Source: Eubacteriales bacterium (GTDB lineage Bacteria > Bacillota > Clostridia > Lachnospirales > Lachnospiraceae). From it: DNA of 48,614 nucleotides. The DNA is taken from assembly GCA_030533405.1 (NCBI GenBank), contig JAUNJF010000024.1, positions 1 to 48,614 on the forward strand, written 5' to 3'. Position 1 is the first letter of the stretch. Each line of letters opens with the position of its first letter. Under the pieces are notes generated by a model. The model had not been told where the DNA came from and ran no database searches. It saw nothing but the letters and a program-made list of their open reading frames with translations. Shown here piece by piece: positions 23,242-32,311 of the stretch. A program made the translations under genes and the position numbers.

Positions 23242-24173
23242 TACTTTATAGAAAATTCCTTGAATTTTCTATAGGTCTCGTCCACAAGGCACGAGACAAG
23301 ATCCGAACATACGCTGTTTTGTTCTGCTAAAAAGATAGTTTGCCATAATTCTTTTTTTGCTGAATTCCCAATGATGTAGCTGTTAATCATTGGTGTTTGT
23401 AAGTCTAGGAGTGGGATAATCTGCAATTTATGATTTGCCACAAATGGTGCTGCCATATCTGCAGGTAAAAATGTGTAAGTGTCACAACCAAGCAAAAAGG
23501 GAATGACCTTGGAACAGTCATCAATTTCCAGAGCGAATTGGTGGTATTTTGGGAAGAGGTGTCGAATGAATTGTCCAACATCCTGTAGTGCAAAGTTACA
23601 CATGACATAGTTAACGGATAGCAATGCGTCATGGGTGATTCCGTTTTTATATGTAGTGTTTTGGATATCTGTCACCAAAACCAGAGAATCCTGATGGTAC
23701 AACTGACAATGGTAATGTGCTTTTTTTAGTGGAAGATATGTGAATACGACATCCAAGATATCATTTTGTAACTGTTCCAATAGGTGTGATGACAATCCGA
23801 TGGTGATTTTTAATGAATCATCCGGGTTGTTTTTTTGATGCTTTAATATAATAGGTGCCAAATGTCCTTCATAAATGGAGTCGGAAGCACCGATTCGAAG
23901 CTGATTTTTGTATTTGTGAAGTGAGGATAATTCAGACAGTGATGAGTTTGTCAGGTCGACAACTTTATCTGCATAAATACGGAAATGTTCCCCTTCTGGT
24001 GTGAGTTCAACACTGCGGTTTGTACGAGAAAACAGACTGACACCAATCTCTTTTTCTAATTCGTTAATGCGATTGGTAATCGTAGATTGTGCCACAAAAA
24101 GTTGGTTTGCGGTTCTTGTAAAATTCTTTGTATTTGCCAATACCAAAAAGGTTTTTATATTCTCAATATCCAT
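23241..24173 (-). CDS. LysR-family transcriptional regulator
   Basis: A 310-residue LysR regulator: winged helix MDIENIKTFLVLANTKNFTR, TANQLFVAQSTITNRINELE, then the LysR_substrate domain from about residue 90. The start at 24173 has GGAG 7 bases upstream; an upstream extension of 14 codons lacks a site. It is divergent from the citrate-synthase-like gene, the usual arrangement for a LysR target, so it probably regulates that gene in response to a metabolite. Confidence 0.92.
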   Translation of the reverse strand: MDIENIKTFLVLANTKNFTRTANQLFVAQSTITNRINELEKEIGVSLFSRTNRSVELTPEGEHFRIYADKVVDLTNSSLSELSSLHKYKNQLRIGASDSIYEGHLAPIILKHQKNNPDDSLKITIGLSSHLLEQLQNDILDVVFTYLPLKKAHYHCQLYHQDSLVLVTDIQNTTYKNGITHDALLSVNYVMCNFALQDVGQFIRHLFPKYHQFALEIDDCSKVIPFLLGCDTYTFLPADMAAPFVANHKLQIIPLLDLQTPMINSYIIGNSAKKELWQTIFLAEQNSVCSDLVSCLVDETYRKFKEFSIK

Positions 24174-24226
24174 ATGTAGTCTCCTATTATTCGTAAAGTC
24201 GATTATTGTAATCATAATTATTTATT

Positions 24227-24255
24227 TTACAAATAATATATCAAGTGATTATAAT
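24227..24255 (+). promoter_or_regulatory. Promoter of the Re-citrate-synthase-like gene
   Basis: TTACAA (24227-24232), 17-base spacer, TATAAT (24250-24255). The AT-rich stretch just upstream, with GATTATTGTAATC at 24201-24213, is a candidate LysR site. Confidence 0.6.
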
Positions 24256-24327
24256 ACTGTCAAATAGGAGGACCCCTTAGCACTTAGATATTAAATAAGA
24301 GGAACACATTTTAGGAGGAGAATTATT

Positions 24328-25704
24328 ATGCAGGAAATCACACTTAGTAGTAAGACAAATAAATTAGAGCAGGACCCATATCAGTATCAGCTACAATCGG
24401 TAGAGAATCCAGAGTTGTTCCGAGAGATGTTTCCATATACAGAGACACCAAAGATTGCATTTAACTATCGACGTGTACCAGAAAATATGCCAGACGATAT
24501 TTTTATTACGGACACGACATTTAGAGATGGTCAGCAGTCAAGGTCGCCATATACAACGGAGCAGATGGTTCATATTTATAAACTGCTTCACAAATTGGGT
24601 GGACCAAATGGTATGATTCGTCAGACTGAATTTTTTGTCTATTCAGAAAAAGATAGAAAAGCATTGGAAGAATGTCTTGCATTGGGATATGAGTTTCCAG
24701 AATTGACGACATGGATTCGTGCTTCTAAAAAGGATTTTGAGCTGGTGAAATCCATTGGTATTAAAGAGACTGGTATTTTGGTAAGTTGTTCAGATTATCA
24801 TATTTTCCATAAAATGGGACTGACCAGACAGCAGGCCTTGGATAAATACTTGGGAATTGTGGAAATGTGCATTGAGGAAGGTTTGCGACCAAGATGTCAT
24901 TTTGAAGATATTACAAGAGCGGATTTTTATGGATTTGTTGTTCCATTTGCGAATCGTTTGATGGAAATGTCAGAGAAAAGTGGTGTGCCAATTAAGATTC
25001 GTGCTTGTGATACGATGGGATTTGGTGTGCCATATCCAGGAGTTGCGTTGCCTAGAAGTGTTTCTGGTATCATTTATGGATTACAGCATTATTCAGGTGT
25101 TCCTTCTGAAATGTTAGAGTGGCATGGACATAATGATTTTTATAAGGGTGTTGTCAATGCAACAACTGCATGGATGTATGGAGCAAGTGCAGTAAACTGT
25201 TCGTTGTTAGGAATTGGCGAGCGTACTGGTAATGTGCCTGTCGAGGCGATGGTCTTCGAATATGCTTCTCTAAGAGGTCATACGAACGGAATGGATACAA
25301 GAGTGATTACAGAAATTGCGGAATATATTAATAAGGAAACAGGATATGATATTCCGCCAATGACACCATTTGTTGGTGAGAATTTCAATGTAACCAGAGC
25401 TGGTATTCATGCGGATGGTATGATGAAAAATCAGGAGATTTATAACATTTTTGATACGGAACATATATTAAATCGTTCTGCAAAAGTGGGCATAACAAAT
25501 ACATCAGGAGTAGCAGGTATTGGATATTGGGTAAATGAATATTTGCGTAAAAAGGATATGCAGCCTGTGGAAAAAACACATCCATTGGTACAAAAGCTGT
25601 ATGCATGGGTGCAGGAAGAATATGATGGTGGTCGTGTGACGATGATTAGTGACGGTGAGTTGGAAAAAATGATGTTTGCCAACTGGGATTTGTTGGAGAA
25701 ATAG
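24328..25704 (+). CDS. Re-type citrate synthase-like enzyme (DRE-TIM metallolyase)
   Basis: A 458-residue enzyme of the isopropylmalate/homocitrate synthase superfamily: TDTTFRDGQQSRSPYTTEQ (catalytic Arg and metal Asp), IRACDTMGFGVPYPGVALP, and WHGHNDFY (metal His pair). The closest resemblance is to the Clostridium kluyveri type of Re-citrate synthase, which shares the leading PKIAFNYRRVPENMP segment and lacks the leucine regulatory domain of LeuA. It would condense acetyl-CoA and oxaloacetate to citrate for glutamate synthesis in anaerobes without the Si enzyme. GGAGGAG 8 bases before ATG. Aconitase and isocitrate dehydrogenase are not in the window, so the assignment rests on sequence alone. 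Confidence 0.85.
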   Translation: MQEITLSSKTNKLEQDPYQYQLQSVENPELFREMFPYTETPKIAFNYRRVPENMPDDIFITDTTFRDGQQSRSPYTTEQMVHIYKLLHKLGGPNGMIRQTEFFVYSEKDRKALEECLALGYEFPELTTWIRASKKDFELVKSIGIKETGILVSCSDYHIFHKMGLTRQQALDKYLGIVEMCIEEGLRPRCHFEDITRADFYGFVVPFANRLMEMSEKSGVPIKIRACDTMGFGVPYPGVALPRSVSGIIYGLQHYSGVPSEMLEWHGHNDFYKGVVNATTAWMYGASAVNCSLLGIGERTGNVPVEAMVFEYASLRGHTNGMDTRVITEIAEYINKETGYDIPPMTPFVGENFNVTRAGIHADGMMKNQEIYNIFDTEHILNRSAKVGITNTSGVAGIGYWVNEYLRKKDMQPVEKTHPLVQKLYAWVQEEYDGGRVTMISDGELEKMMFANWDLLEK

Positions 25705-25763
25705 TATTTTTGATTCCTATAAAGTATGATATGATAAATATATCAAAATTTTAGGAGGCTGTT

Positions 25764-27374
25764 ATGGGATTAATGGAGAGACCAGCTGTCAGCACATTAG
25801 CTGACGGAGGAAAATATTGGGAGCATACATACGAAAAATTTTATTTGAAAACATATGTGCCAGCAAATGAGATTGATGGACAAATCAATAATTATACATT
25901 TCGAGCACCTTTGTTGTTGGTGTTTGAAGAGCATAAACAGAGTATGGAAGATGCTATTGCATTTGCGAAGGAAAGTGGACTGAGTAATATTGCAGCAGCG
26001 GTAGATGCGAGTGTGCTATTTATTTATCCAACAAATGAAGGCGGATGGAGCAAGGCAACAGAGGAGCTATTTGCATCTGTAATTGCTGAGGTAAAGATGG
26101 ATCCACGTTTCGAGGATGGAATCTGTAAAATCGATGATTTCTTTACACATGAATTCCAAGGTTATTTTATTAAAGGTGCAAAGTTTAGAACGGATATTTA
26201 CAGCTATGGTGCGTCTGCAGATTATGTGGCTAAGCATTTGCTGAAGACTTTGCAGGGAGAATATTTATGGGGGCCGGGCGAAATTACACCAGCAATGTGT
26301 TCTATGGAGAATTTAAGCATTGTGCCAGAAGTGGAACGCAAGGATATTGCAATTTTAAGTGTTGGTAATTCAGCCGAAATAAATGCAGCATTTCAGGGAT
26401 GTGAGAACCTTTTGGTAAAGGAACAGGCAGATTATGAAGAGGATTTCAAGTCTTTTGTTCGTAAGTTTAAAATGTGGTGTGGGAATATTCAAATTGAGCC
26501 AGATTTTGATGAAATGTATATGACAGAAGAAGCAGGAAGTATTGTTGTGAAAACATCTGCCGATAATCGTAGTGATGTGAAGGATTTAGAGTCACATAAG
26601 GTTGGATATTTTGCGTACTATAATCATGATGCATTTGAAAATGGACCGGTTCCATTGCTTGTAGGTTTCCATGGTGGTGGTGATTCATCTATGTTTTTAA
26701 CATTTGTTTCAGGATGGTATGAGATTGCACACAAGTATGGATTTTTATATGTTGCATTGGAGAATCATCAATTTGTGACTGCTACAGAGGCAGCACAGTT
26801 TGTTGAGGAGTTGAAGAAACGATATAACATTGACGAAAGTCGAATTTATGCAACGGGATTTTCTATGGGAAGCGGAAAAACATGGGATATGTTCCAGGAA
26901 TATCCAGAAATGTTTGCGGGTATTGCACCAGCAAGTGCGTTGTTCCCAGTAAAGGATAACCCGTTAGGACAATCACATGGTGAAAGAATGAACATGGATG
27001 TACCAGTTCCGATTTTTTATTCAGGTGGTGAGGATTCACCATTGCCAGAATTGCCATTTCAGCATGCGTCCACAATTGAAAGAATTCAGTATGCTGCGAA
27101 GGTGAATCAGTGTAAAGCACAGTTTGATATCACATTTGAGGATAAAGAAAACTGGGCACATCCAATTTGGGGAATAGCTGGTGATCGTGTTGAAAAAATA
27201 TATGATGAGACTAGAGACAGCTATTTGACGATTCATTATTATGATAGCGAAGATGGTGTTTGCAGAACAGCATTTGCGAGTGTTAGCGGACAGGGGCATG
27301 AGTGTAGACAGCATACCTGTGAACAAGCATGGAAATTTATTTCTCAATTTACAAGGGAACATAATAAACAATAG
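25764..27374 (+). CDS. Alpha/beta hydrolase, PHB-depolymerase-like esterase
   Basis: A 536-residue protein without a signal peptide. The N-terminal 250 residues are a poorly defined domain; the C-terminal half is an alpha/beta hydrolase of the PHB depolymerase/feruloyl esterase group: [12 protein letters not shown] (oxyanion), [18 protein letters not shown] with nucleophile Ser 367, [10 protein letters not shown], and His near the end (SGQGHECR). Substrate unknown; an acyl ester is likely. TTAGGAGG 8 bases before ATG. Follows the citrate-synthase gene by 59 bases, perhaps with its own promoter. Confidence 0.8.
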   Translation: MGLMERPAVSTLADGGKYWEHTYEKFYLKTYVPANEIDGQINNYTFRAPLLLVFEEHKQSMEDAIAFAKESGLSNIAAAVDASVLFIYPTNEGGWSKATEELFASVIAEVKMDPRFEDGICKIDDFFTHEFQGYFIKGAKFRTDIYSYGASADYVAKHLLKTLQGEYLWGPGEITPAMCSMENLSIVPEVERKDIAILSVGNSAEINAAFQGCENLLVKEQADYEEDFKSFVRKFKMWCGNIQIEPDFDEMYMTEEAGSIVVKTSADNRSDVKDLESHKVGYFAYYNHDAFENGPVPLLVGFHGGGDSSMFLTFVSGWYEIAHKYGFLYVALENHQFVTATEAAQFVEELKKRYNIDESRIYATGFSMGSGKTWDMFQEYPEMFAGIAPASALFPVKDNPLGQSHGERMNMDVPVPIFYSGGEDSPLPELPFQHASTIERIQYAAKVNQCKAQFDITFEDKENWAHPIWGIAGDRVEKIYDETRDSYLTIHYYDSEDGVCRTAFASVSGQGHECRQHTCEQAWKFISQFTREHNKQ

Positions 27375-27515
27375 GTATATGATGGATTGTATCAAAGAAA
27401 ATAATTTGGTTTTTGAACGGTTTTTCTTTATATAATTAGGTTTTTACTTTAGAAAATAATGTTATTTCAAAAATTGTTGCTAATCGAGATAGATTATGAT
27501 ATAAGGTACATGAGC

Positions 27516-27551
27516 AAAGGAGTTCACTTCATAGAGGTGGACTCTTTTTTT
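27516..27551 (+). terminator. Terminator after the esterase gene
   Basis: AAAGGAGTTCAC pairs, with one bulge and one wobble, with GTGGACTCTTT, then a T run. Confidence 0.7.
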
Positions 27552-27558
27552 AGAAAAC

Positions 27559-27592
27559 AAAGGCGTTTTGCAGGGTGCAGAGCGCCTTTTTT
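27559..27592 (+). terminator. Second terminator in tandem
   Basis: AAAGGCG (27559-27565) pairs with CGCCTTT (27583-27589), followed by T. It isolates the next operon from upstream transcription. Confidence 0.65.
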
Positions 27593-27640
27593 CTATAGAA
27601 AATAATGGATATGACATTTTGAGAAAGGAGTTGTGTTATT

Positions 27641-28960
27641 GTGAAACATTTAGAATTGCTAGAACATACAGATACGGTGAATGAATTGTTGGCGAGATAT
27701 GGTGTAAAGTTTGGAATTTATAAAAATAATGTGTTTAATGAACAATTATTTCCTTTTGATGCAATTCCAAGAATAATTGAAAAAGATGAATTTTCTTATC
27801 TGGAAAAAGGGTTAAAGCAGCGTGTGCTTGCATTAAATATATTTTTGAAGGATATCTATTCGAAAAAACAAATTGTCAGAGATGGCGTTGTACCAGAGGA
27901 TTTTATTTTTGCGTCGAGCGGATACATGGTGGAGTGCGAGGGCGTGTCACCTGTAAAGGATGTTTATTCACATATTTCAGGAATTGATCTTGTTAAGGGA
28001 AAAGATGAAAATTGGTATATTTTGGAAGATAATTTGCGAGTGCCATCAGGAGCATCTTATCCGATGATTGCCAGAGATCTTTGTAGACGTTCTTCACCGG
28101 GAACGTTTACAGATTTGAAGATAGAGGACAATCGTAATTATGCACAGTTACTTCGACGAACGTTTGACAATGTAAATGTAGGTGGACACACGGTTATTTT
28201 GACTCCCGGTCGTTATAATGCCGCTTACTTTGAGCATAGTTACCTTGCTGAACAGACAGGTGCACATTTGGTAAATGGCTCTGAGCTGATTGTGAAGGAT
28301 GATAAATTGTATTTTATTACGGCGGACGGTAAGTATGAACGTGTAGGTGCAGTTTATCGACGTATTTCCGATGAGTATTTGGACCCGATGAATTTCAATC
28401 CGGAGTCGCTTATTGGAATTCCACATATCTATGATGTATTCCGAAAAGGAAATGTTGCCTTGTTGAATGCACCTGGAAATGGTGTGGCAGATGATAAAGG
28501 AATCTATTATTTTGTGCCGAAAATGATCAAGTATTATTTGAACGAAGAACCGATTCTTTCAAATGCGCCAACCTATTTACCATTTTATGAAGATGATTAT
28601 AAATATGTGATAGATCATTTTGATGATTTAGTATTAAAGGATGTTGCAGAGGCTGGCGGTTATGGTGTTGTATTTGGTAACAGTATGACCAAGGAGCAAA
28701 AGAAAAATTTCTTAGCTTTGTTAGAGAAAGAACCAAGAAGGTTTATCGCACAGGAAGTGATTGATTTTCAGGATATTGATATTTTAGAAGGTGGAGAAAT
28801 GCTACCAAGAAAAGCGGATTTGCGTGCTTTTGTATTGATGGCGGATGAGCCGTTAGTATGGAAGAGTGGTTTGACAAGATTTTCGAGAAACCCGGATTCA
28901 TTTATTGTGAATTCATCACAGGGAGGAGGATTTAAAGATACATGGGTATTATATCAGTAG
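27641..28960 (+). CDS. Circularly permuted ATP-grasp protein
   Basis: A 439-residue protein of the circularly permuted ATP-grasp type (former DUF404/DUF407). Marks include LKQRVLALNIFLKDIYS, WYILEDNLRVPSGASYPM, LTPGRYNAAYFEHSYLA, DLVLKDVAEAGGYGVVFG and RKADLRAFVLM. This family is predicted to form amide bonds between amino acids or peptides with ATP. The start is GTG at 27641 with AAAGGAG 10 bases upstream. It leads an operon with an alpha-E protein (19-base overlap) and a transglutaminase-fold protein, the classic trio. Confidence 0.92.
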   Translation: MKHLELLEHTDTVNELLARYGVKFGIYKNNVFNEQLFPFDAIPRIIEKDEFSYLEKGLKQRVLALNIFLKDIYSKKQIVRDGVVPEDFIFASSGYMVECEGVSPVKDVYSHISGIDLVKGKDENWYILEDNLRVPSGASYPMIARDLCRRSSPGTFTDLKIEDNRNYAQLLRRTFDNVNVGGHTVILTPGRYNAAYFEHSYLAEQTGAHLVNGSELIVKDDKLYFITADGKYERVGAVYRRISDEYLDPMNFNPESLIGIPHIYDVFRKGNVALLNAPGNGVADDKGIYYFVPKMIKYYLNEEPILSNAPTYLPFYEDDYKYVIDHFDDLVLKDVAEAGGYGVVFGNSMTKEQKKNFLALLEKEPRRFIAQEVIDFQDIDILEGGEMLPRKADLRAFVLMADEPLVWKSGLTRFSRNPDSFIVNSSQGGGFKDTWVLYQ

Positions 28961-29604
28961 AACAGGCAGATCGCCTATATTGGCTTGGTCGATATACGGA
29001 ACGAGTTTATACAACATTAAATATTTTTTCAAAAAGCTTTGACCATTTGATTGATGGAATGGTAGATAGCTATGTTGGTTTTTGTGAGAGTATTGATATT
29101 CCTAATATATATGCGGATAAGGAGGATTTTGTAAACAGTTATCCGTTTGATGTGAATAATACAGATTCTATCATCAGCAATTTGAATCGAGCATATGATA
29201 ATGCAATTATGTTGCGAGAGAGTATCGGATCGGAGACATTGGCATTTATTCAGTTGGCTATCTATGACATGAATAAAGCTGCAAAGAGTAAAGCACCGAT
29301 GATTGAGTTACAAAAGGTAAATGATAACTTGCTTGCATTTTATGGAACAGTGGATGATCAAATTGACAGTGAAAATGTAAGAAATATTATCAAGGCTGGA
29401 AAGCGGATTGAAAGAATTGATATGTATGCAAGACTTGGTGTTTCGAAAGAGGAATTAACGAGAGAAGTATTTCGTATGATTCCAAGAGTAGAGAGAAGTG
29501 GATTAGATTACGATGAGAGAAAATTGGTAAATTTAAAGGAACTTGTTGAACAAGATGTGCTTGATTACTATGAAATCGTAAAAGAAGTCGAATCCATTTT
29601 GTAA
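28942..29604 (+). CDS. Alpha-E domain protein
   Basis: A 220-residue all-helical protein of the alpha-E family (DUF403): ADRLYWLGRYTERVYTTLNIF at the start, IMLRESIGSETLAFIQLAIYD in the middle. It partners circularly permuted ATP-grasp proteins; its exact role is unknown. The gene overlaps the upstream stop by 19 bases behind GGAGGAGG, indicating translational coupling. Confidence 0.9.
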   Translation: MGIISVEQADRLYWLGRYTERVYTTLNIFSKSFDHLIDGMVDSYVGFCESIDIPNIYADKEDFVNSYPFDVNNTDSIISNLNRAYDNAIMLRESIGSETLAFIQLAIYDMNKAAKSKAPMIELQKVNDNLLAFYGTVDDQIDSENVRNIIKAGKRIERIDMYARLGVSKEELTREVFRMIPRVERSGLDYDERKLVNLKELVEQDVLDYYEIVKEVESIL

Positions 29605-29621
29605 AAAAGGAGGCGAGTGAT

Positions 29622-30410
29622 ATGCGTAAGCTTCACTTTACCTACGAGATGCAAATTGAATATTCTATCGATGTTGCAAGATGTAATTTTACGATTAAAT
29701 GTTGTCCCCAAAACACAGCTCGTCAAAGGCTAGAGGATGTTAATGTGCAGTTGTTTCCTGCGACGACATACTGCACAGGTGTGGATGGACTACAGAATAA
29801 GCAAATATATGGTGTCAATGAATTGCCGCATAAAATCTTTCGCTTTCAAACGGATGGAACGGCGTATACAGGACTATGTGACTATGAAGAAATCGTAAAT
29901 GAGGATTATGCAATGATTTTTCGACATCCGCATGGTTTAAACCAGGCGGGTGTTGGAATTATGGATTTTTATGAGAAGCATAAGCCAGATTCGGGATTGT
30001 CTGTATATGAGAAGGCACAGTATTTTATGCATCTTTTGCACGCAAAGTTTTCGTACCAGCCATGTACAACGGATGTAGATACAACCGCAGAGGATGCTTT
30101 TGTGCAGGGACATGGTGTGTGTCAGGACTATGCACATATTTTTATTTCATTGATGCATTTATCCAATATTCCTGCAAGGTATGTTACAGGTTTGATTGTG
30201 GGAGAGGGAGCCAGTCATGCCTGGGTAGAAGTATTGTGTGATGATAAATGGTATGGATTTGATCCAACAAACGAAAAAATGGTGGTAGATGAGCATATAA
30301 AGATTGGTGTTGGAAGAGACGCTAAGGATTGCATGATTAATCGAGGGATTATGCATGGAGGGGGCCTTCATACGCAAATCATAAAAGTAAATGTAAAAGA
30401 CTGTCTATAA
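29622..30410 (+). CDS. Transglutaminase-like cysteine peptidase/amidase
   Basis: A 262-residue protein: an N-terminal beta domain (FTYEMQIEYSIDVARCNF) and a transglutaminase core with intact triad Cys 167 (HGVCQDYAH), His 199 (ASHAWVEV) and Asp 214 (GFDPTN). Bacterial members next to ATP-grasp and alpha-E proteins are thought to cleave or transfer the peptide product. No signal peptide, so it acts in the cytoplasm. AAAAGGAGG 10 bases upstream; 17 bases after the alpha-E stop. Confidence 0.9.
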   Translation: MRKLHFTYEMQIEYSIDVARCNFTIKCCPQNTARQRLEDVNVQLFPATTYCTGVDGLQNKQIYGVNELPHKIFRFQTDGTAYTGLCDYEEIVNEDYAMIFRHPHGLNQAGVGIMDFYEKHKPDSGLSVYEKAQYFMHLLHAKFSYQPCTTDVDTTAEDAFVQGHGVCQDYAHIFISLMHLSNIPARYVTGLIVGEGASHAWVEVLCDDKWYGFDPTNEKMVVDEHIKIGVGRDAKDCMINRGIMHGGGLHTQIIKVNVKDCL

Positions 30411-30430
30411 TAGTAGGAGGACAAAAAACG

Positions 30431-31378
30431 ATGATAAAAACAGTAGCATCTGTCGGACTTCCAGTGGACGAAGTGCTAGCGATAAAGAAAAGAAGAATAC
30501 AGCCAGAAAACAAGAAAAAGGGCATGAAGAGAATCAGTGTTGTTACTGGCATTCATGGAGATGAACTAGAGGGGCAATATGTATGTTTTGAAGTTGCCAG
30601 AAAAATTGAAGAAGAAAAAGAGAAATTGGCTGGTATTGTAGATATATATCCAGCAATGAATCCACTTGGTATTGATTCTATTACGAGAGGAATTCCAGCA
30701 TTTGATTTGGACATGAATCGTTTATTTCCAGGAAATATAGATGGAAACATGACTGAATATTTGGCTGCAGAGATTATGAAGGATGTTTCTGGGTCAGACC
30801 TTGTAATCGATATACATGCGAGTAATATCTATTTGACGGAAATTCCGCAGATACGAATTAATGAATTACATGAGGATACATTGGTACCATTTGCAGAAAA
30901 AGCGAATGTAGATTTTGTTTGGGTACATGGGGCAAGCACGGTATTAGAGTCAACCTTTGCATATAGCTTAAATAGTACGGGAACACCTTGTCTGGTTGTG
31001 GAGATGGGTGTTGGTATGAGAATTACAAAAGAGTATGGTGATCAGTTAGTAGATGGTATTTTTCACCTTATGGAGGAGTTGGGAATTTGGAATGGAAAAA
31101 CGAGTGAGCCACGCAAACCAATTATTTCAAAGAATCCAGATGATGTCAGTTATTTGAATGCAAGTGTTGGCGGATTATTTATTCCCAAAGTACGGCATTG
31201 GGAAACCTTGAAAAAGGGAGAATTAATCGGACAGATTATTGATCCATTGAGTGGAAAAGTGTTGGATGATGTGCTGTCGCCAGTTGATGGTATTTTATTC
31301 ACGATTCGAGAGTATCCAATTGTAGATGAGGGATCGCTTGTTGGAAGACTTCTTCGCAAGGAGGCATATGAGAAATGA
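30431..31378 (+). CDS. AstE/aspartoacylase-like M14 deacylase, intact
   Basis: A 315-residue zinc carboxypeptidase-fold protein of the succinylglutamate desuccinylase/aspartoacylase group. Zinc ligands His 42 and Glu 45 (TGIHGDELEG) and His 129 (VIDIHAS) are present, as are the substrate-binding FDLDMNRLFPG and catalytic Glu 191 (VVEMGVG). The C-terminal 90 residues form the usual beta domain (VGGLFIPKVRHWE). It should remove an acyl or aminoacyl group from an amino acid or peptide. It lies 20 bases after the transglutaminase gene with AGGAGG, and overlaps the next gene by 4 bases. Confidence 0.9.
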   Translation: MIKTVASVGLPVDEVLAIKKRRIQPENKKKGMKRISVVTGIHGDELEGQYVCFEVARKIEEEKEKLAGIVDIYPAMNPLGIDSITRGIPAFDLDMNRLFPGNIDGNMTEYLAAEIMKDVSGSDLVIDIHASNIYLTEIPQIRINELHEDTLVPFAEKANVDFVWVHGASTVLESTFAYSLNSTGTPCLVVEMGVGMRITKEYGDQLVDGIFHLMEELGIWNGKTSEPRKPIISKNPDDVSYLNASVGGLFIPKVRHWETLKKGELIGQIIDPLSGKVLDDVLSPVDGILFTIREYPIVDEGSLVGRLLRKEAYEK

Positions 31379-32307
31379 AAAAAAGAACAATATATGAAAT
31401 AAAAGGTTTATATAGAGATAATTTTCGTGTGACGGGATATGAATTTGGTAAGGGCAAGAAGAGTGTGTGTATTGTGGGTACGATGCGTGGAAATGAAGTG
31501 CAACAGTTGTATTGTTGTTCGCAGCTGGTGAAAAAAATGAAGCAGTTAGAAGCAGAGGGAAGAATTTCTCCAGGGCATAAGATTTTAATTATTCCAAGCT
31601 GTAATCCATATTCACTAAATATTCAAAAGCGTTTTTGGCCAATTGATAATACAGATATCAATCGAATGTTTCCAGGTTATGATTTGGGAGAAACAACACA
31701 GCGAATTGCGGATGGAGTATTTAAAGAAATAATGGATTATGCGTATGGTATTCAGTTTACATCATTTTATATGCCGGGTGAATTTATGCCACATGTACGA
31801 ATGATGGATGAGGGATATAGTAAGGTGGAGACCGCGTTAAAATTTGAAATGCCATATGTTGTTGTGCGTAAGGTGCGACCATATGATACAGCAACATTAA
31901 ATTACAATTGGCAGGTTTGGGATACGCAGGCATTTAGTTTTTACACGACTACCACGACAACCATTGATCGCAAATCTGCTGGGCAATCTGTGTTGAGTGT
32001 TATGAAATTTTTATCCGCACTTGGAATTGTGAAATATCAGTCAGGAAGTAGTAAGAAGGAATCGGTTGTGGTATCGGATACCGAAATGGTGAGCGTGCGA
32101 ACAGCGAAATCCGGTATTTTCGAACCACTTGTTCATGTTGGGGATGATATTGGTGAGGGAACCCCACTTGCTAATATTGTGCATCCTTATGATGGTGAGA
32201 TTATGGAAACGTTGTATGCACCAGTTGATGCCAAAGTATTTTTTATGCATACAGATCCACTGACCTATGCCAATACAGCGGTATTTAAATTGGTGGAAAA
32301 GGAATAA
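31375..32307 (+). CDS. AstE-like M14 paralogue lacking zinc ligands
   Basis: A 310-residue paralogue of the preceding protein with the same architecture, including DINRMFPG and the C-terminal beta domain (KSGIFEPLVHVGDDIGEG). The ligand motif HGDE has become MRGNE, with Arg 38 for His; the second ligand motif VIDIHAS has become GIQFTSF, with Thr 129 for His; and the catalytic Glu segment reads SFYTTTTTTID. All three active elements are lost, so hydrolysis is improbable. It starts at ATG overlapping the upstream TGA by 4 bases. A pseudoenzyme partner that binds the intact paralogue or the substrate is the likeliest role. Confidence 0.85.
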   Translation: MKKRTIYEIKGLYRDNFRVTGYEFGKGKKSVCIVGTMRGNEVQQLYCCSQLVKKMKQLEAEGRISPGHKILIIPSCNPYSLNIQKRFWPIDNTDINRMFPGYDLGETTQRIADGVFKEIMDYAYGIQFTSFYMPGEFMPHVRMMDEGYSKVETALKFEMPYVVVRKVRPYDTATLNYNWQVWDTQAFSFYTTTTTTIDRKSAGQSVLSVMKFLSALGIVKYQSGSSKKESVVVSDTEMVSVRTAKSGIFEPLVHVGDDIGEGTPLANIVHPYDGEIMETLYAPVDAKVFFMHTDPLTYANTAVFKLVEKE

Positions 32308-32311
32308 CCAA

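Noticed and set aside
24328-25704. 2-isopropylmalate synthase
   Set aside because: The C-terminal leucine-binding domain is absent and the N-terminal and core motifs resemble Re-citrate synthase more closely; not excluded without a search.
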